A stretch of DNA of 64,000 nt, taken from NCBI GenBank assembly GCA_963575745.1, contig CAUYUJ010019283.1, positions 1 to 64,000 of the forward strand. The letters are read 5' to 3'. This document shows positions 1 through 10,610 of this stretch, one piece after another. A program made the translations under genes and the position numbers. Position 1 is the first letter of the stretch. Each line of letters begins with the position of its first letter. Source of the stretch: Prorocentrum cordatum. Taxonomy: Eukaryota > Sar > Dinophyceae > Prorocentrales > Prorocentraceae. Under the pieces are notes generated by a model. It searched no databases. It was not told where the DNA came from and saw only the letters and a program-made list of their open reading frames with translations.

Positions 1-1160
1 AGTTTAAAGACCTGCTCAGGTCGTGCTCAGGTCGAAGCTTGCCCGAGCGCCAACCCCGGGTTCTTGCCCCGGAGCAGCGCGCGCCCGGAGTCTCGCCCCC
101 AGGCCGCTCGTGCACACGGTTCACGCGTGCAGGGACGGCCTAACCCACGCGGTTCACCGTGCGTGCAGAACGCGCCCAGGGTCTCGCCCCCCGGGCCGCG
201 CGAGCGGCCGCACTCACGAGGCTTACCGTGCGTGGAGACGCTGGAAACTTCGCGTGACGGAGCTCTGGGGACTCTGGAAAACTTTCCTGGAATGCTCTGG
301 AGAGCTCGCCTGACGCGCTCCTGAACCGCTGCCAGCGACGCGTGCACGCGTGCCTGCACGCGTGCAGGCACGCGTGGACGCGTGCCTGGAGCGCTCCCGG
401 ACACGCTGCGAACTCCGGCAAGCCGCTGCGACGATCGTGGACCGGCGGAGGTGGGCGTGTCCCCCTCACCACCCACCTCCGGCTTCTTATCTGAAACCCT
501 CAGCTCTCCCAGGAGCTATCCGGGAATCTTCCTTGCGCGCTTTGCAGGGCCACACGCATCGTAAACGGCGCCCCTGCAAGCGTCTCCTGCGAGGTTCCCA
601 GCGTCCCGCGCAACGTTTCAGGCAGTCTGGCAGAGGTCCCCGTGCGGCGTTCCGCGCTTGGCTTCGCTATCCGGGTTTTGGACGCTTACAGGTGGACGCT
701 TACAAGTTCTTCCAGGCTCCCAGGCAGATCTTCCTTGTGCGCTTTGCAGGGCCCCACGCATCGTGAACGGCGCCCCTGCACTGCGAGGTTTCCAGCGTCC
801 CGCGCATCGTTTCAGGCGGCCTGGCAGAAGTCCCCGTGGGCGTTCTGCGCTTGGCTTCGCTATCTGGGTTTTGGACGCTTACAAGTTCCCGGATAGCTCC
901 TTGGAGAGCTAAGGGTTTAAGATTAGAAGCCGGACGGTGGTGGTGCCCGCCAGGAGCTCCTCCACGCCGGTCCACGTTACTCGCAGAGACTCGCCGGAAC
1001 TTGCAGCGGGTCCGGGAGCGTGGCTTCCTAGCGTTTCCCAATACGCGTGGCTCCAGGGTGCGCGAAGCGCTTCGGCAGAGCTTCGGAGGAGCTTCGGCAG
1101 TTCTTCCAGGCTCCTAGGCAGATCTTCCTTGCGCGCTTTGCAGGGCCCCACGCATCGTAA
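1..1160. repeat. GC-rich mobile-repeat mosaic (GC module), left edge of window
   Basis: No gene is supported here. Bases 486-1160 are a minus-strand copy, with gaps, of a ~400-bp GC-rich repeat (the GC module) that is tandemly repeated on the plus strand at 7340-8985. Landmarks are GCTATCCGGG, GGACGCTTACA, CGCATCGTAAACGGCG and CACGCGTATTGGGAA on one strand or the other. Bases 1-485 hold related material ending in CCACCTCCGGCTTCTTATC, the usual right end of the module. Long open frames exist on several strands at once because the DNA is GC-rich; none has a recognisable domain. The right boundary at 1160 is exact because an HTE inserted there; the other half of the split module resumes at 2978. 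Confidence 0.6.
345..376. repeat. 32-bp perfect palindrome, ACGCGT core
   Basis: Bases 345-376 are identical to their own reverse complement, centred at 360/361 and built from CACGCGTGCCTGC plus its inverse. Diverged versions occur at about 10518-10550, 14850-14882, 18230-18262 and 16255-16300, always in the same position of the GC-rich mosaic. It could extrude as a cruciform. Whether it is functional or only a stable part of the repeat cannot be told. Confidence 0.8.
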
Positions 1161-2977
1161 ACTGGGCGCCGGCGGTAAACCGTCAACCTTTCTTACCGCC
1201 GGGGGACTCGTAGAGCTTCCTGAAAATATAAAGTGTGGGAAAAAACTCCAAAGAACGACTAGTTTTTCAGCCCAAGCGATTCCAGACCTATCAAGATAAC
1301 GTTAACAAAAAACAAACAGTTTCGCAACCGAGTTCGGGTATCAAACCGAGTTCAGACCTCTGAATGCGACAGGCGGCCGCGTCTGATGTCTGCCAATCCA
1401 CTCATGTGATTCCCAGCCGTGCAGCCCCCCTACAGCCCGAGTTAAGTGCAGAAAACCGACAGTATCGACTCGAATAATAGAATAGTTTTCCCGATCTAGT
1501 TCGAGCAGCAGACCGAGTTCCGAGCTCTGGAATCGATCGACAAACACGCCTGATGTGTGCAAATCGATATATGTGACCCGCAGCACTGTAGCCGGCCCAA
1601 ACACGAGTTAAGTGCAGAAGACAGAGAGCACTTCTCAAGATCATTCAACAATACGAATAGTTTCGCAAATCTAGCTCGGGCAGCAGGCCGAGTTCAGAGC
1701 TCTCGGTTCAGTAGACGAACGCGACTGATGATTCCCCATCGATGTCTGTGACAATGAGCCCTCTAGCTGCCCTACAGCTCGAGTTAAGTACAGAAAACCG
1801 AGAGCGTCTGTCAAGATGACTCGAATAATACGAATAGGTTTGCGGACCTAGCTCGGATAGCAGACCGAGTTCAGACCTCTGGATTGAACAGGCGAACGCG
1901 CCTGATGATTCTGAGTGCGATAGCTGTGCTTACCAGCACTGTAGCTGCCCTAGACCTCGAGTTAAGCAGAAAATACCGACAACACGTATCAAGTTGACTC
2001 GAATAATACGAATAGGTTTGCGGACCTAGCTCGGCTAGCAGACCGAGTTCAGACCTCTGGATTCGACAGGCGAACGCGCCTGATGATTCTGGGTGCGATA
2101 GGCGTGCTTACCAGCACTGTAGCTGCCCTACACCTCGAGTTAAGTAGGAAATACCGACAACGCGTATCAAGTTGACTCGAATAATACGAATAGGTTTGCG
2201 GACCTAGCTCGAGTAGCAGACCGAGTTCAGACCTCTGGATTGAACAGGCGAACGCGCCTGATGATTCTGAGTGCGATAGCTGTGCTTACCAGCACTGTAG
2301 CTGCCCTAGACCTCGAGTTAGCAGAAAATACCGACAACGCTATCAAGTTGACTGGAATAACACGAATAGGTTTGCGACCCTAGCTCGGGTAGCAGACCGA
2401 GTTCGGACCTCTGGATTGAATAGGCGGACGCGCCTGATGATTCTGAGTGCGATAGGTGTGCTTACAGACACTGTGGCTGCCCTACAGCTCGGGTTAAGTA
2501 CAAAATACCGACAGCGCATATCAAGTTGACTCGAATAATACGAATAGGTTTGCGGACCTAGCTCGGGTAGCAGACCGAGTTCAGACCTCTGGATTGAACA
2601 GGCGAACGCGCCTAATGATTCTGAGTGCGATAGCTGTGCTTACCAGCACTGTAGCTGCCCTACAGCTCGACTTAAGTACAAAATACCGACAGCACGTATC
2701 AAGATGACTCGAAATGGCCGTTCCCGCCTGCCTGCTTTTTGGCCTTCAAAGTTACCCGATCGAGCTGAGATCAAGATGGCGAGCGGGAATAAGATCGAAT
2801 ATCATGAGAAAAAATACTAGAGCTCTAACGAATGGTCAAATTTCGAGAACAAAATTTTCAACCGACCAAAAGTCACCAAAAGGTCCGTCGAGATTTTTCT
2901 TGCCAACTAGCTCTCCAGCTCCCCGGAATTACTCTTAAGCTTCCAGCTATAACTAGCTAAGGGAAGCTCTACGAGTT
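1161..2977 (-). mobile_element. HTE-A: type-1 hairpin-terminated, Helentron/HINE-like element
   Basis: Read on the minus strand, the element starts AACTCGTAGAGCTTCCC-like at 2977, has a ~270-bp AT-richer segment (to 2706), a ~178-bp tandem array (to ~1290), the inverse motif GGAAGCTCTACGAGT (plus-strand bases 1206-1220), then a perfect hairpin (1169-1202; arms CCGGCGGTAA/TTACCGCCGG, loop with GGTTGACGG) and ends CGCCCAGT at 1161. Flanks join cleanly: the sequence before the 5' end and after the 3' end rebuild the GC module (CGCCGTTTACG) with no duplicated bases, so insertion was between T and T. It encodes no protein. The architecture (subterminal inverted repeats, internal tandem array, 3' hairpin, T|T site) is that of HINE/DINE-1-type non-autonomous Helentrons. 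That assignment is inference; the structure is seen directly. Confidence 0.75.
1290..2706 (-). repeat. ~178-bp satellite array inside HTE-A
   Basis: The landmark GACTCGAATAAT recurs at about 1467, 1640, 1818, 1996, 2174, 2350, 2528 and 2706, spacings of 173, 178, 178, 178, 176, 178 and 178 bp. Each unit carries GGTTTGCGGACCTAGCTCG, AGACCGAGTTCAGACCTCTG and GCGAACGCGCCTGATGATTC. The same unit appears in every type-1 HTE and, on the opposite strand, in the plus-oriented copies. Homogeneity is highest in the middle of the array and decays toward the hairpin side, as expected for unequal exchange. Confidence 0.9.
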
Positions 2978-3603
2978 ACGACGCCCCTGCAAGCGTCTCC
3001 TACGAGGCTTCCAGCGTCCCGCGCATCGTTTCAGGCTGCCTGGCAGAGCTGCCCGTGCGGCGTTTCGCGCTTGCCTTCGCTATCCGGGTTTTTCCCGGAT
3101 AGCTCCTTGGAGAGCTAAGGGTTTAAGATTAGAAGCCGGACGGTGGTGGTGCCCGCCAGGAGCTCCTCCACGCCGGTCCACGTTACTCGCAGAGACTCGC
3201 CGGAACTTGCAGCGGGTCCGGGAGCGTGGCTTCCTAGCGTTTCCCAATACGCGTGGCTCCAGGGTGCGCGAAGCGCTGCGGCAGAGCTTCGGCAGAGCTT
3301 CGCGGGGGCTCGCAGGCTCCTAGGCAGATCTTCCTTGCGCGCCTTGCAGTGCCCCACGCATCGTAAACGGCGTCCCTGCAAGCGTCTGCTGCGGGGTTTC
3401 CAGCGTCTCGCGCATCGTTCCAGGTAGCCTGGCGGAGGTCCCCGTACGGCGTTCCGCGCTTGGCTTCGCTATCCGGGTTTTGGACGCTTACAAGTGGACG
3501 CTTACAAGTCCCGGGGAGCTGGAGAGCTAGTACCTCGTAGTGCTCTTCGGCATCGATGAGCTAGAGGAATTCGGGCGCGGGGTGGAGCTAGTACCTCGTA
3601 GAG
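2978..3603 (-). repeat. GC module remainder plus type-2 HTE 5'-end fragments
   Basis: Bases 2978-3525 continue the minus-strand GC module interrupted by HTE-A (CCCCTGCAAGCGTCTCC onward). At 3527-3603 two partial copies of the type-2 HTE 5' end follow (CGTAGTGCTCTTCGGCATCG and GTACCTCGTAGAGCTCC). The second is fused at ~3603 directly to a 178-bp satellite unit, a recombinant junction. No gene. Confidence 0.6.
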
Positions 3604-4324
3604 CTCCTGATGATTATGAGTGCGATAGCTGTGCTTACCAGCTCTGTAACTGCCCTACAGCTCGAGATAAGTAAAAAATACCGACAACGCGTCAAGATGA
3701 CTCGAATAATACGAATAGGTTTGCGGACCTAGCTCGGCTAGCAGACCAAGTTCAGACCTGTGGACTCGACAGACGAACGCGCCTGATGATTCTGAGTGCG
3801 ATAGGAGTGCTCACCAGATCTGTGGCTGCCCTGCAGCTCGAGTTAAAGAGAAAATACCGACAACGCGTATGAAGTTGACTCGAATGATACGAATAGGTTT
3901 GCGGACCTAGCTCGGCACGCAGACCGAGTTCAAACTTCTGGATTCAACAGGCGAACGCGCCTGATCATTCTGAATGCGATAGCTGTGCTTACCAGCTCTG
4001 TAGCTGCCCTACAGCTCGATATAGAACAAAATACCGACAACGCGTATCAAGATGACTCGAAACGGCCGATCCCGCCAGTGTGCTTTTTGGCCTTCAAAGT
4101 TACCCGATCGAGCTGAGATCAAGATGGCGAGCGGGAATGAGATCGAATATCACGGGAAAAAATACTAGAGCACAAACGAATTGTCAAATTTCGAGAACAT
4201 AATTTTTAACCGACCAAAAGTTGTGAAAACTTCAGTTCTTTTTTTTCGAGCCAACTAGCTCTCCAGCGCGCCGGAATTACTCTTAGCTTCCAGCTATAAC
4301 TAGCTAAGGGAAGCTCTACGAGTT
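3604..4324 (-). mobile_element. Truncated type-1 HTE (5' end present, hairpin end lost)
   Basis: Read on the minus strand it begins AACTCGTAGAGCTTCCC at 4324, runs through the AT-richer segment (4055-4324, including CCGCTCGCCATCTTGATCTC as its reverse complement) and about two and a half 178-bp satellite units, then stops abruptly at ~3603 against a type-2 5'-end fragment. The hairpin end is absent. Probably formed by recombination between the shared CTCGTAGAGCTC motif of the two element types. Confidence 0.6.
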
Positions 4325-4648
4325 ACGGGGACCTCTGCCAGGCCGCCGGAAACGATGCGCGGGACGCTGGAAACCTCGCAGGAACGCTTGCAGGGGCGCC
4401 GTTTACGATGCGTGGAGCCCTGCAAAGCGCGCAAGGAAGATCTGCCTGGGAGCCTGGATGCACTGCCGAAGCTTCTCCGAAGCTCTGCCGAAGCGCTTCG
4501 CGCACCCTGGAGCCACGCGTATTGGGAAACGCTCGGAAGCCACGCTCCCGGACGGGCTGCCGGTTCCGGCAGGGCGCTGCGGGGATCGTGGACCGGCGGA
4601 GGTGGGCGTGTCCTCCTCACCACCCACAGCCGGCTTCTTATAACTCGT
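4325..4648 (+). repeat. GC module copy (plus orientation)
   Basis: About 320 bp of GC module in the plus direction: GGACCTCTGCCAGGCCGCC, CGTTTACGATGCGTGGAGCC, CACGCGTATTGGGAAACGCT, ending at GTGTCCTCCTCACCACCCAC and CCGGCTTCTTA. No gene. Confidence 0.7.
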
Positions 4649-5762
4649 AACTCGTAGAGCTTCCCTTAGCTAGTTATAGCTGGAAGCTAAGAGTAATTCC
4701 GGCGCGCTGGAGAGCTAGTTGGCAAGAAAAATCTCGACGGACCTTTTGCTGACTTTTGGTCGGTTGAAAATTTTGTTCTCGAAATTTGACCATTCGTTAG
4801 AGCTCTAGTATTTTTTCCCATGATATTTGATCTTATTCCCGCTCGCCATCTTGATCTCAGCTCGATCGGGTAACTTTGAAGGCCAAAAAGCAGGCAGGCG
4901 GGAACGGCCGTTTCGAGTCATCTTGATACGCGCTGTCGATTTTCTCAAGATAACTCGAGCTTCAGGACAACTACAGAGCTGGTCAGCACAGCTAATGCAT
5001 TCAGAATGATGAGGCGCGTTCGCCTGTTGAATCCAGAGGTCTGAACTCGGTCTGCTAGCCGAGCTAGGGTCGCAAACCTATTCGTATTATTCGAGTCATT
5101 ATAGCAGACGCTCTCGGTTTTTCGTACTTTTCTCGATCTGTAGGGCAGCCACAGAGCTGATAATCACAGAAATCGATTGAGCATTATCGGACGTGTTCGT
5201 CTGTTAAATGAAGAGCTCTGAACTCGGCCTGCTCCCCGAGCTAGGTTCGTGAACCTATCGGTATTGTTCGAGTCATCTTGTGAAGTGCTCTCAGTTTTCT
5301 GTACTTGAGTCGGGCTGGGGTAGGGCTATAGTGCTGCTAGTAACAGGAATCGATTTCGAGACATCAGACGCGTGTCGAATCGAGAGCTCGGAACTCGGTC
5401 TGCTGCTCGAACGAGATCCGCGAAACTGTTGTATTATTCGAGTCATCCTGAGAGGTATTCTTAGTTTTCTGCGCATAACTCAGGCTGTATGGGGGGGGCT
5501 GCAGAACTGGTAATCACAGGAATCGATCCGCAGACATCAGACGCGTCCGCCTGTCGCATCCAGAGGTCTGAACTCGGTTTCATACTCGAGCTCGATTGGA
5601 AAACTGTTCGTTTGTTTTGTTGGAGTCATCTTGAGAGGTCTAATCGCTTGGGCTGAAAAACTAGTCGTTCTCTGGAATTCTTTTTCACATTATATATTGT
5701 TAGGAAGCTCTACGAGTCCCCCGGCGGTAAGAAAGGTTGACGGTTTACCGCCGGCGCCCAGT
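4649..5762 (+). mobile_element. HTE-B: type-1 hairpin-terminated element
   Basis: 5' end AACTCGTAGAGCTTCCC at 4649; AT-richer segment to ~4935 (TTTTGGTCGGTTGAAAATTT, CGCTCGCCATCTTGATCTC); four to five diverged satellite units to ~5690; inverse motif GGAAGCTCTACGAGT at 5703-5717; perfect hairpin 5721-5754; 3' end CGCCCAGT at 5762. The 3' end abuts the truncated 5' end of HTE-C with no spacer, so the two elements are arranged head to tail. No coding capacity. Confidence 0.75.
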
Positions 5763-7006
5763 AGAGCTTCCCTTAGCTAGTTATAGCTGGAAGCTAAGAG
5801 TAATTCCGGCGCGCCGGAGAGCTAGTTGGCTCGAAAAAAAAGAACTGAACTTTTCACAACTTTTGGTCGGTTGAAAATTATGTTCTCGAAATTCAACAAT
5901 TCGTTAGAGCTCTAGTATTTTTTCCCGTCATATTCGATCTTATTCCCGCTCGCCATCTTGATCTCAGTTCGATCGGGTACCTTTTACTGCCAAAAAGCAC
6001 ACTGGCGGGAACGGTCGTTTCAAGTCATCTTGATACGCGTTGTCGGTATTTTGTACTTAACTCGAGCTGTAGGAGAGCTAGAGAGCTGATAAGCACAGCT
6101 ATTGCACTCAGAATCATCAGGCGCGTTCGCCTGCTCAAACCAGAGGTCTGAACTCGGTCTGCTAGCCGAGCTAGATCTGTAAACCTATTCGTATTATTCG
6201 AGTCAACTTGATACGCGTTGTCGGTATTTTCTACTTAACTCGAGCTGTAGGGAAGCTACAGTGCTCGTAAGCACACCTATCGCACTCAGAATCATCAGGC
6301 GCGTTCGCCTGTTGAATCCATAGGTCTGAACTCGGTCTGCTAGTCGAGCTAGGTCCGCAAACCTATTCGTATTATTCGAGTCAACTTGATACGCATGGTG
6401 GGTATTTTACACTTAACTCGAGCTGCAGGGCAGCTACAGTGCTGGTAAGCACACCTATCGCACTCAGAATCATCAGGTGCTTTCGCCTCTCGACTCGAGA
6501 GGCCTGAACTCGGTCTGCTAGCCGATCTAGGTCCGCAAATCTATTCGTATTATTCGAGTCATCTTGACAAGCGCTCTCGGTATTTTCTGTACTTAACTCG
6601 AGCTGTAGGCAGCTACAGAGCCTACAGTCACAGAAATCGATTCAGAATTATCGGGCGCGTTTGTCTGTTGAACTCGGCCTGCTGCCCGAGCGAGGCTCGC
6701 AAAACTATTCGTATTGCCTGAATCATCGTGAAAAGTGCTCTCATTTTTCTGCACTCAACTCGTGCTGGGTGAGGGCTACAGTGCTGCGGGTCATAGAAAT
6801 CGTTTTGCACACATCAGGCGCGTTCGTTGGTCGATTCGAGAGCTCAAAACTTGGTCTGCTGCTCGAAACAGGTTTCCGACATGTTATATTATTCGATATG
6901 AGTCAGAATGTTGGTAGGTGCTCTCGGTTTTCTCAACTTAGAGCTTGGAAGCTCTACGAGTTCCCCGGCGGTAACCAAGGTTGACGGTTTACCGCCGGCG
7001 CCCAGT
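5763..7006 (+). mobile_element. HTE-C: type-1 hairpin-terminated element, 5' end clipped
   Basis: Begins inside the 5' motif (AGAGCTTCCC) directly after HTE-B. AT-richer segment to ~6035, five satellite units to ~6945 (CCTATTCGTATTATTCGAGTC near 6065, 6190, 6365 and 6545), inverse motif 6947-6961, hairpin 6965-6998 with loop CCAAGGTTGACGGT, end CGCCCAGT at 7006. The direct junction with HTE-B suggests insertion of one element at the end of the other, or unequal exchange. Confidence 0.7.
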
Positions 7007-7339
7007 CTGGAACCCTCAGCTCTCCAAGGAGCTATCCGGGAAAAAATTGTAAAACCACCCAAAAGTTGTCACATTGTCCGCCTCGGCCGGGTAAACCAAC
7101 TAGCTCCACCCCGCGCCGGAATTCCTCTAGCTCATCGACAACGAAGAGCTCCACGAGGTATTACTCTTAGCTTCCAGCTATAACTAGCTAAGGGAAGCTC
7201 TACGAGTTACTAGCTCCGCCCCGCGCCGGAATTCCTCTAGCTCATCGATGCCGAAGAGCTCTACGAGGTATTACTCTTAAGCTTCCAGCAATAACTTGCT
7301 AAGGGAAGCTCTACGAGTTGCTTGCCAAGGGAAGCTCTA
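7007..7339. repeat. Chimeric patch of GC-module end, two type-2 5' ends and a type-1 5' end
   Basis: GC-module right end (CTCTCCAAGGAGCTATCCGG) at 7018-7040; a minus-strand type-2 5' end at about 7040-7162, extending into the CACATTGTCC part of that element; a short type-1 5' end ending CTACGAGTTA near 7208; a second type-2 5' end at 7208-7270; then two more clipped type-1 5' ends to 7345. These short pieces all end at the same CTACGAG motif, which acts as a recurrent breakpoint. Confidence 0.55.
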
Positions 7340-8985
7340 CGAGTTACTTGTAAGCGTCCACTTGTAAGCGTCCAAAACCCGGATAGCGAAGCCAAGCACG
7401 GAACGCCGCACGGGGACCTCTGCCAGGCCGCCTGAAACGATGCGCGGGACACTGGAATCCTCCCAGGAGACGCTTGCAGGGGCGCTGTTTACGATGCGTG
7501 GGGCCCTGCAAAGCGCGCAGGGAAGATCTGCCAAGGAGCCTGGAAGAACTGCCGAAGCTCTTCCGAAGCTCTGCTGAAACGCTTCGCGCACCCTGGAGCC
7601 ACGCGTATTGGGAAGCGCTAGGAAGCCACGCTCCCGGACACGCTGCGAACTCCGGCAACCTGCTGCGGGGATCGTGGACCGGCGGAGGTGGGCGTGTGCT
7701 CCTCACCACCCACCGCCGGCGTCTAATCTGAAACCCTCAGCTCCCCAAGGAGCTATCCGGGAAAAACCCGGATAGCAAAGCCAAGCGCGGAACGCCGCAC
7801 GGGGACCTCTGCCAGGCCGCCTGAAACGATGCGCGGGACGCTGGAAACCTCGCAGGAAACGCTTGCAGGGGCACCGTTTACGACGCGTGGGACCCTGCAA
7901 AGCGCGCAAGGAAGATCTGCCTAGGAGCCTGGAAGAACTGCCGAAGCTCTTCCGAAGCTCTGCCGAAGCGCTTCGCGCACCCTGGAGCCACGCGTATTGG
8001 GAAACGCTAGGAAGCCACGCTCCCGGACACGCTGCGAACTCCGGCAACCTGCTGCGGGGATCGTGGACCAGCGGAGATGGGCGTGTCTCCCTTACCACCC
8101 ACCTCCGGCTTCTTCTCTGAAGCCCTCAGCTCTCCAAGGAGCTATCCGGGAACTTGTAAGCGTCCAAAACCCGGATACCGAAGCCAAGCGCGGAACGCCG
8201 CACGGGGACCTCTGCCAGGCCGCCTGAAACGATGCGCGGGACGCTGGAAACCTCGCAGGAGACGCTTGCAGGGGCGCCGTTTGCGATGCGTGGGGCCCTG
8301 CAAAGCGCGCAAGGAAAATCTGCCCAGGAGCCTGGAAGAACTGCCGAAGCTCTTCCGAAGCTCTGCCGAAGGGCTTCGCGCTCCCTGGAGCCACGCGTAT
8401 TGGGAAACGCTAGGAAGCCACGCTTCCGGACCCGCTGCCGGTTCCGGCGAGTTGCTCCGGCGATCGTGGACCGGCGAGCGTGGGCGTGTCCCCCTCACCA
8501 CCCACCTCCGGCTTCTTCTCTGAAGCCCTTAGCTTTCCAAGGAGCTTTCCGGGAACTTGCAAGCGTCCAAAGCCCGAATAGCGAGGCAAGGCGCAGAGCG
8601 CAGAGCGCTCCAAAGCGCCGCACGGCGACCTCTGCCAGGCCGCCTGGAACGATGCGTGGGGCGCTGGAAACCTCGCAGGAGGCGCCTGCGAGGGCGTCTT
8701 TTACGACGCGCGGGGCTCTGTGAAACCTACCACGACACATCTGCCTAGGAGCCTGCGAGCACTGGCGAAGCTCTGCCGAAGCTCTGCCGAAGCGCTTCGC
8801 GCACCCTTGAGCCACGCGTATTGGGAAGCGCTAGGAAGCCACGCTCCCGGACCCGCTGCAACCTCCGGCAACTCGCTGCGAGGGTCGTGGACCGGCAGAA
8901 GTGGGCGTGTCTCCCTCACCACCCACCTCCGGCTTCTTCTCTGAAACCCTTAGCTCTCCAAGGAGCTATCCGGGAAAAACCCGGA
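7340..8985 (+). repeat. Four tandem copies of the ~400-bp GC module
   Basis: The landmark ATCGTGGACC recurs at 7671, 8060, 8463 and (one change) 8884, spacings 389, 403 and 421 bp. Each unit runs ACTTGTAAGCGTCCAAAACC, GGACCTCTGCCAGGCCGCC, TTTACGATGCGTGGGGCC, GGAAGATCTGCC, CACGCGTATTGGGAA, CACCCACCTCCGGCTTCT, CTCTCCAAGGAGCTATCCGG. Unit ends contain a short inverted repeat (AGCTC...GAGCT) just before CCGGGAA. Open frames through the array shift between units and have no domain. Probably a second mobile family or satellite; no transposase is visible. Confidence 0.8.
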
Positions 8986-9189
8986 GAGCGAAGAGACTCT
9001 TCGGGGACAGGGCATCTTTCCAGAAGAGCTCTGGGAGGCTACACTGTAGCGCTGCCGAAGCGCTAGCAGAAACGCTTCCGTGCGTGCGGCACGTGTGCAT
9101 GCACGCTTGGAAGCTTGCCGGAAGCTCTCCCAGACCAGTCGCCGGCTCACCGGAGTCGCTGCGGTTGTCCTTTCTGGCCGGGTCGACCA
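8986..9189 (+). repeat. GC-rich repeat joining a type-2 HTE fragment
   Basis: Diverged GC-rich repeat (CGTGCGTGCGGCACGTG) runs into GTCCTTTCTGGCCGGGTC, which belongs to a minus-strand type-2 HTE. That fragment is interrupted at 9189 by HTE-D and continues at 10310. Confidence 0.55.
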
Positions 9190-10309
9190 ACTGGGCGCCG
9201 GCGGTAAACCGTCAACCTTTCTTACCGCCGGGGGACTCGTAGAGCTTCCTGACAATATATAATGTGGAAAAGAATTTCAGAGAACGACTAGTTTTTCAGC
9301 CCAAGCGATTATAGACCTCTCAAGATGACTCTAACAAAACAAACGAACAGTTTTCCAATCGAGCTCGAGTATGAAACCGAGTTCAGACCTCTGAATGCGA
9401 CAGGCGGACGCGTCTGATGTCTGCGGATCGATTCCTGTCAATACCAGCTCTGCAGCCCCCCATACAGCCTGAGTTAAGTGCAGAAAACCGAGAGTACCTC
9501 TCACGATGACTCGAATAATACAACAGTTTTGCGGATCTCGTTCGAGCAGCAGACCGAGTTCCGAGCTCTCGGTTCGACGAACGGACGCGCCTGATGTCTC
9601 GAAATCGATTCCTGTGACCAGCAGCACTGTAGCCCTCCCCCTGCACGATTTAAGTACAGAAAACCGAGAGCACTTCTCAAGATGACTCGAACAATACTAA
9701 TAGGTTCGCAAACCTAGCTCGGGGAGCAGGCCGAGTTCAGAGCTCTTGATTCAACAGACGAACGCGCCTGATAATTCTCAATCCAATCATGTGATTATCA
9801 GCTCTGTCGCTGCCCTAGAGATCGAGTTAAGTACGAAAAACCGAGAGCGTCTGCTACAATGACTCGAATAATACGAATAGGTTTGCGACCCTAGCTCGGC
9901 TAGCAGACCGAGTTCAGACCTCTGGATTCAACAGGCGAACGCGCCTGATCATTCTGAATGCATTAGCTGTGCTGACCAGCTCTGTAGTTGTCCTGAAACT
10001 CGAGTTATCTTGAGAGAACCGACAGCGCGTATCAAGATGACTCGAAACGGTCGTTCCCGCCTGCCTGCTTTTTGGCCTTCAAAGTTGCCCGATCGAGCTG
10101 AGATCAAGATGGCGAGCGGGAATAAGATCGAATATCATGGGAAAAAATACTAGAGCTCAAACGAATTGTTGAATTTCGAGAATAAAATTTTCAACCGACC
10201 AAAAGTCAGCAAAAGGTCCGTCGAGATTTTCTTGCCAACTAGCTCTCCAGCGCCCCGGAATTACTCTTAAGCTTCCAGCAATAACTTGCTAAGGGAAGCT
10301 CTACGAGTT
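9190..10309 (-). mobile_element. HTE-D: type-1 hairpin-terminated element with a resolvable empty site
   Basis: Minus orientation: 5' end AACTCGTAGAGCTTCCC at 10309; AT-richer segment to ~10040; five satellite units; inverse motif at 9235-9249; hairpin 9198-9231; end at 9190. Left flank GGGTCGACCA and right flank ACTAGCTCCACCCCGCGCC rejoin to the sequence seen uninterrupted at 15103-15127 (GTCGATCAACTAGCTCC), with no duplication and insertion between T and T on the element strand. HTE-D is therefore younger than the type-2 fragment it split. Confidence 0.8.
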
Positions 10310-10610
10310 ACTAGCTCCACCCCGCGCCGGAACTCCTCTAGCTCATCGTTGCCGAAGAGCTCTACGAGGTATTACGCTTAAGCTTCCAGCAATGACATGC
10401 TAAAGGAATCTCCACGAGTTAAGCCTTCCTGGCAAACCCACAAAAGCTTTCGTGAAGCTTTTCTGGGGCTGGGAGAGCTCCCTGCAGCGTCTCTGAAACG
10501 CTGCCAGGAGCGCTTCCACGCGTGCCTGCACGCGTGGAGGCACGCGTGGAAGCTTGCCGGAAGCTCTCCCCGACACGCTTCCGGGTCGGGCGAGTTGCTG
10601 CGAGGATCGT
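10310..10610. repeat. Type-2 HTE 5' fragment and GC-rich repeat
   Basis: 10310-10376 is the far half of the type-2 fragment split by HTE-D (CTAGCTCCACCCCGCGCC to GAGCTCTACGAGG). A clipped type-1 end follows to 10420, then GC-rich repeat with the ACGCGTGCCTGCACGCGTGG palindrome to 10610, where HTE-E starts inside GAGGATCGT. Confidence 0.55.

Noticed and set aside
1290-2706. CRISPR-like array
   Set aside because: Units of 178 bp with no short repeat/unique spacer alternation; a plain satellite.
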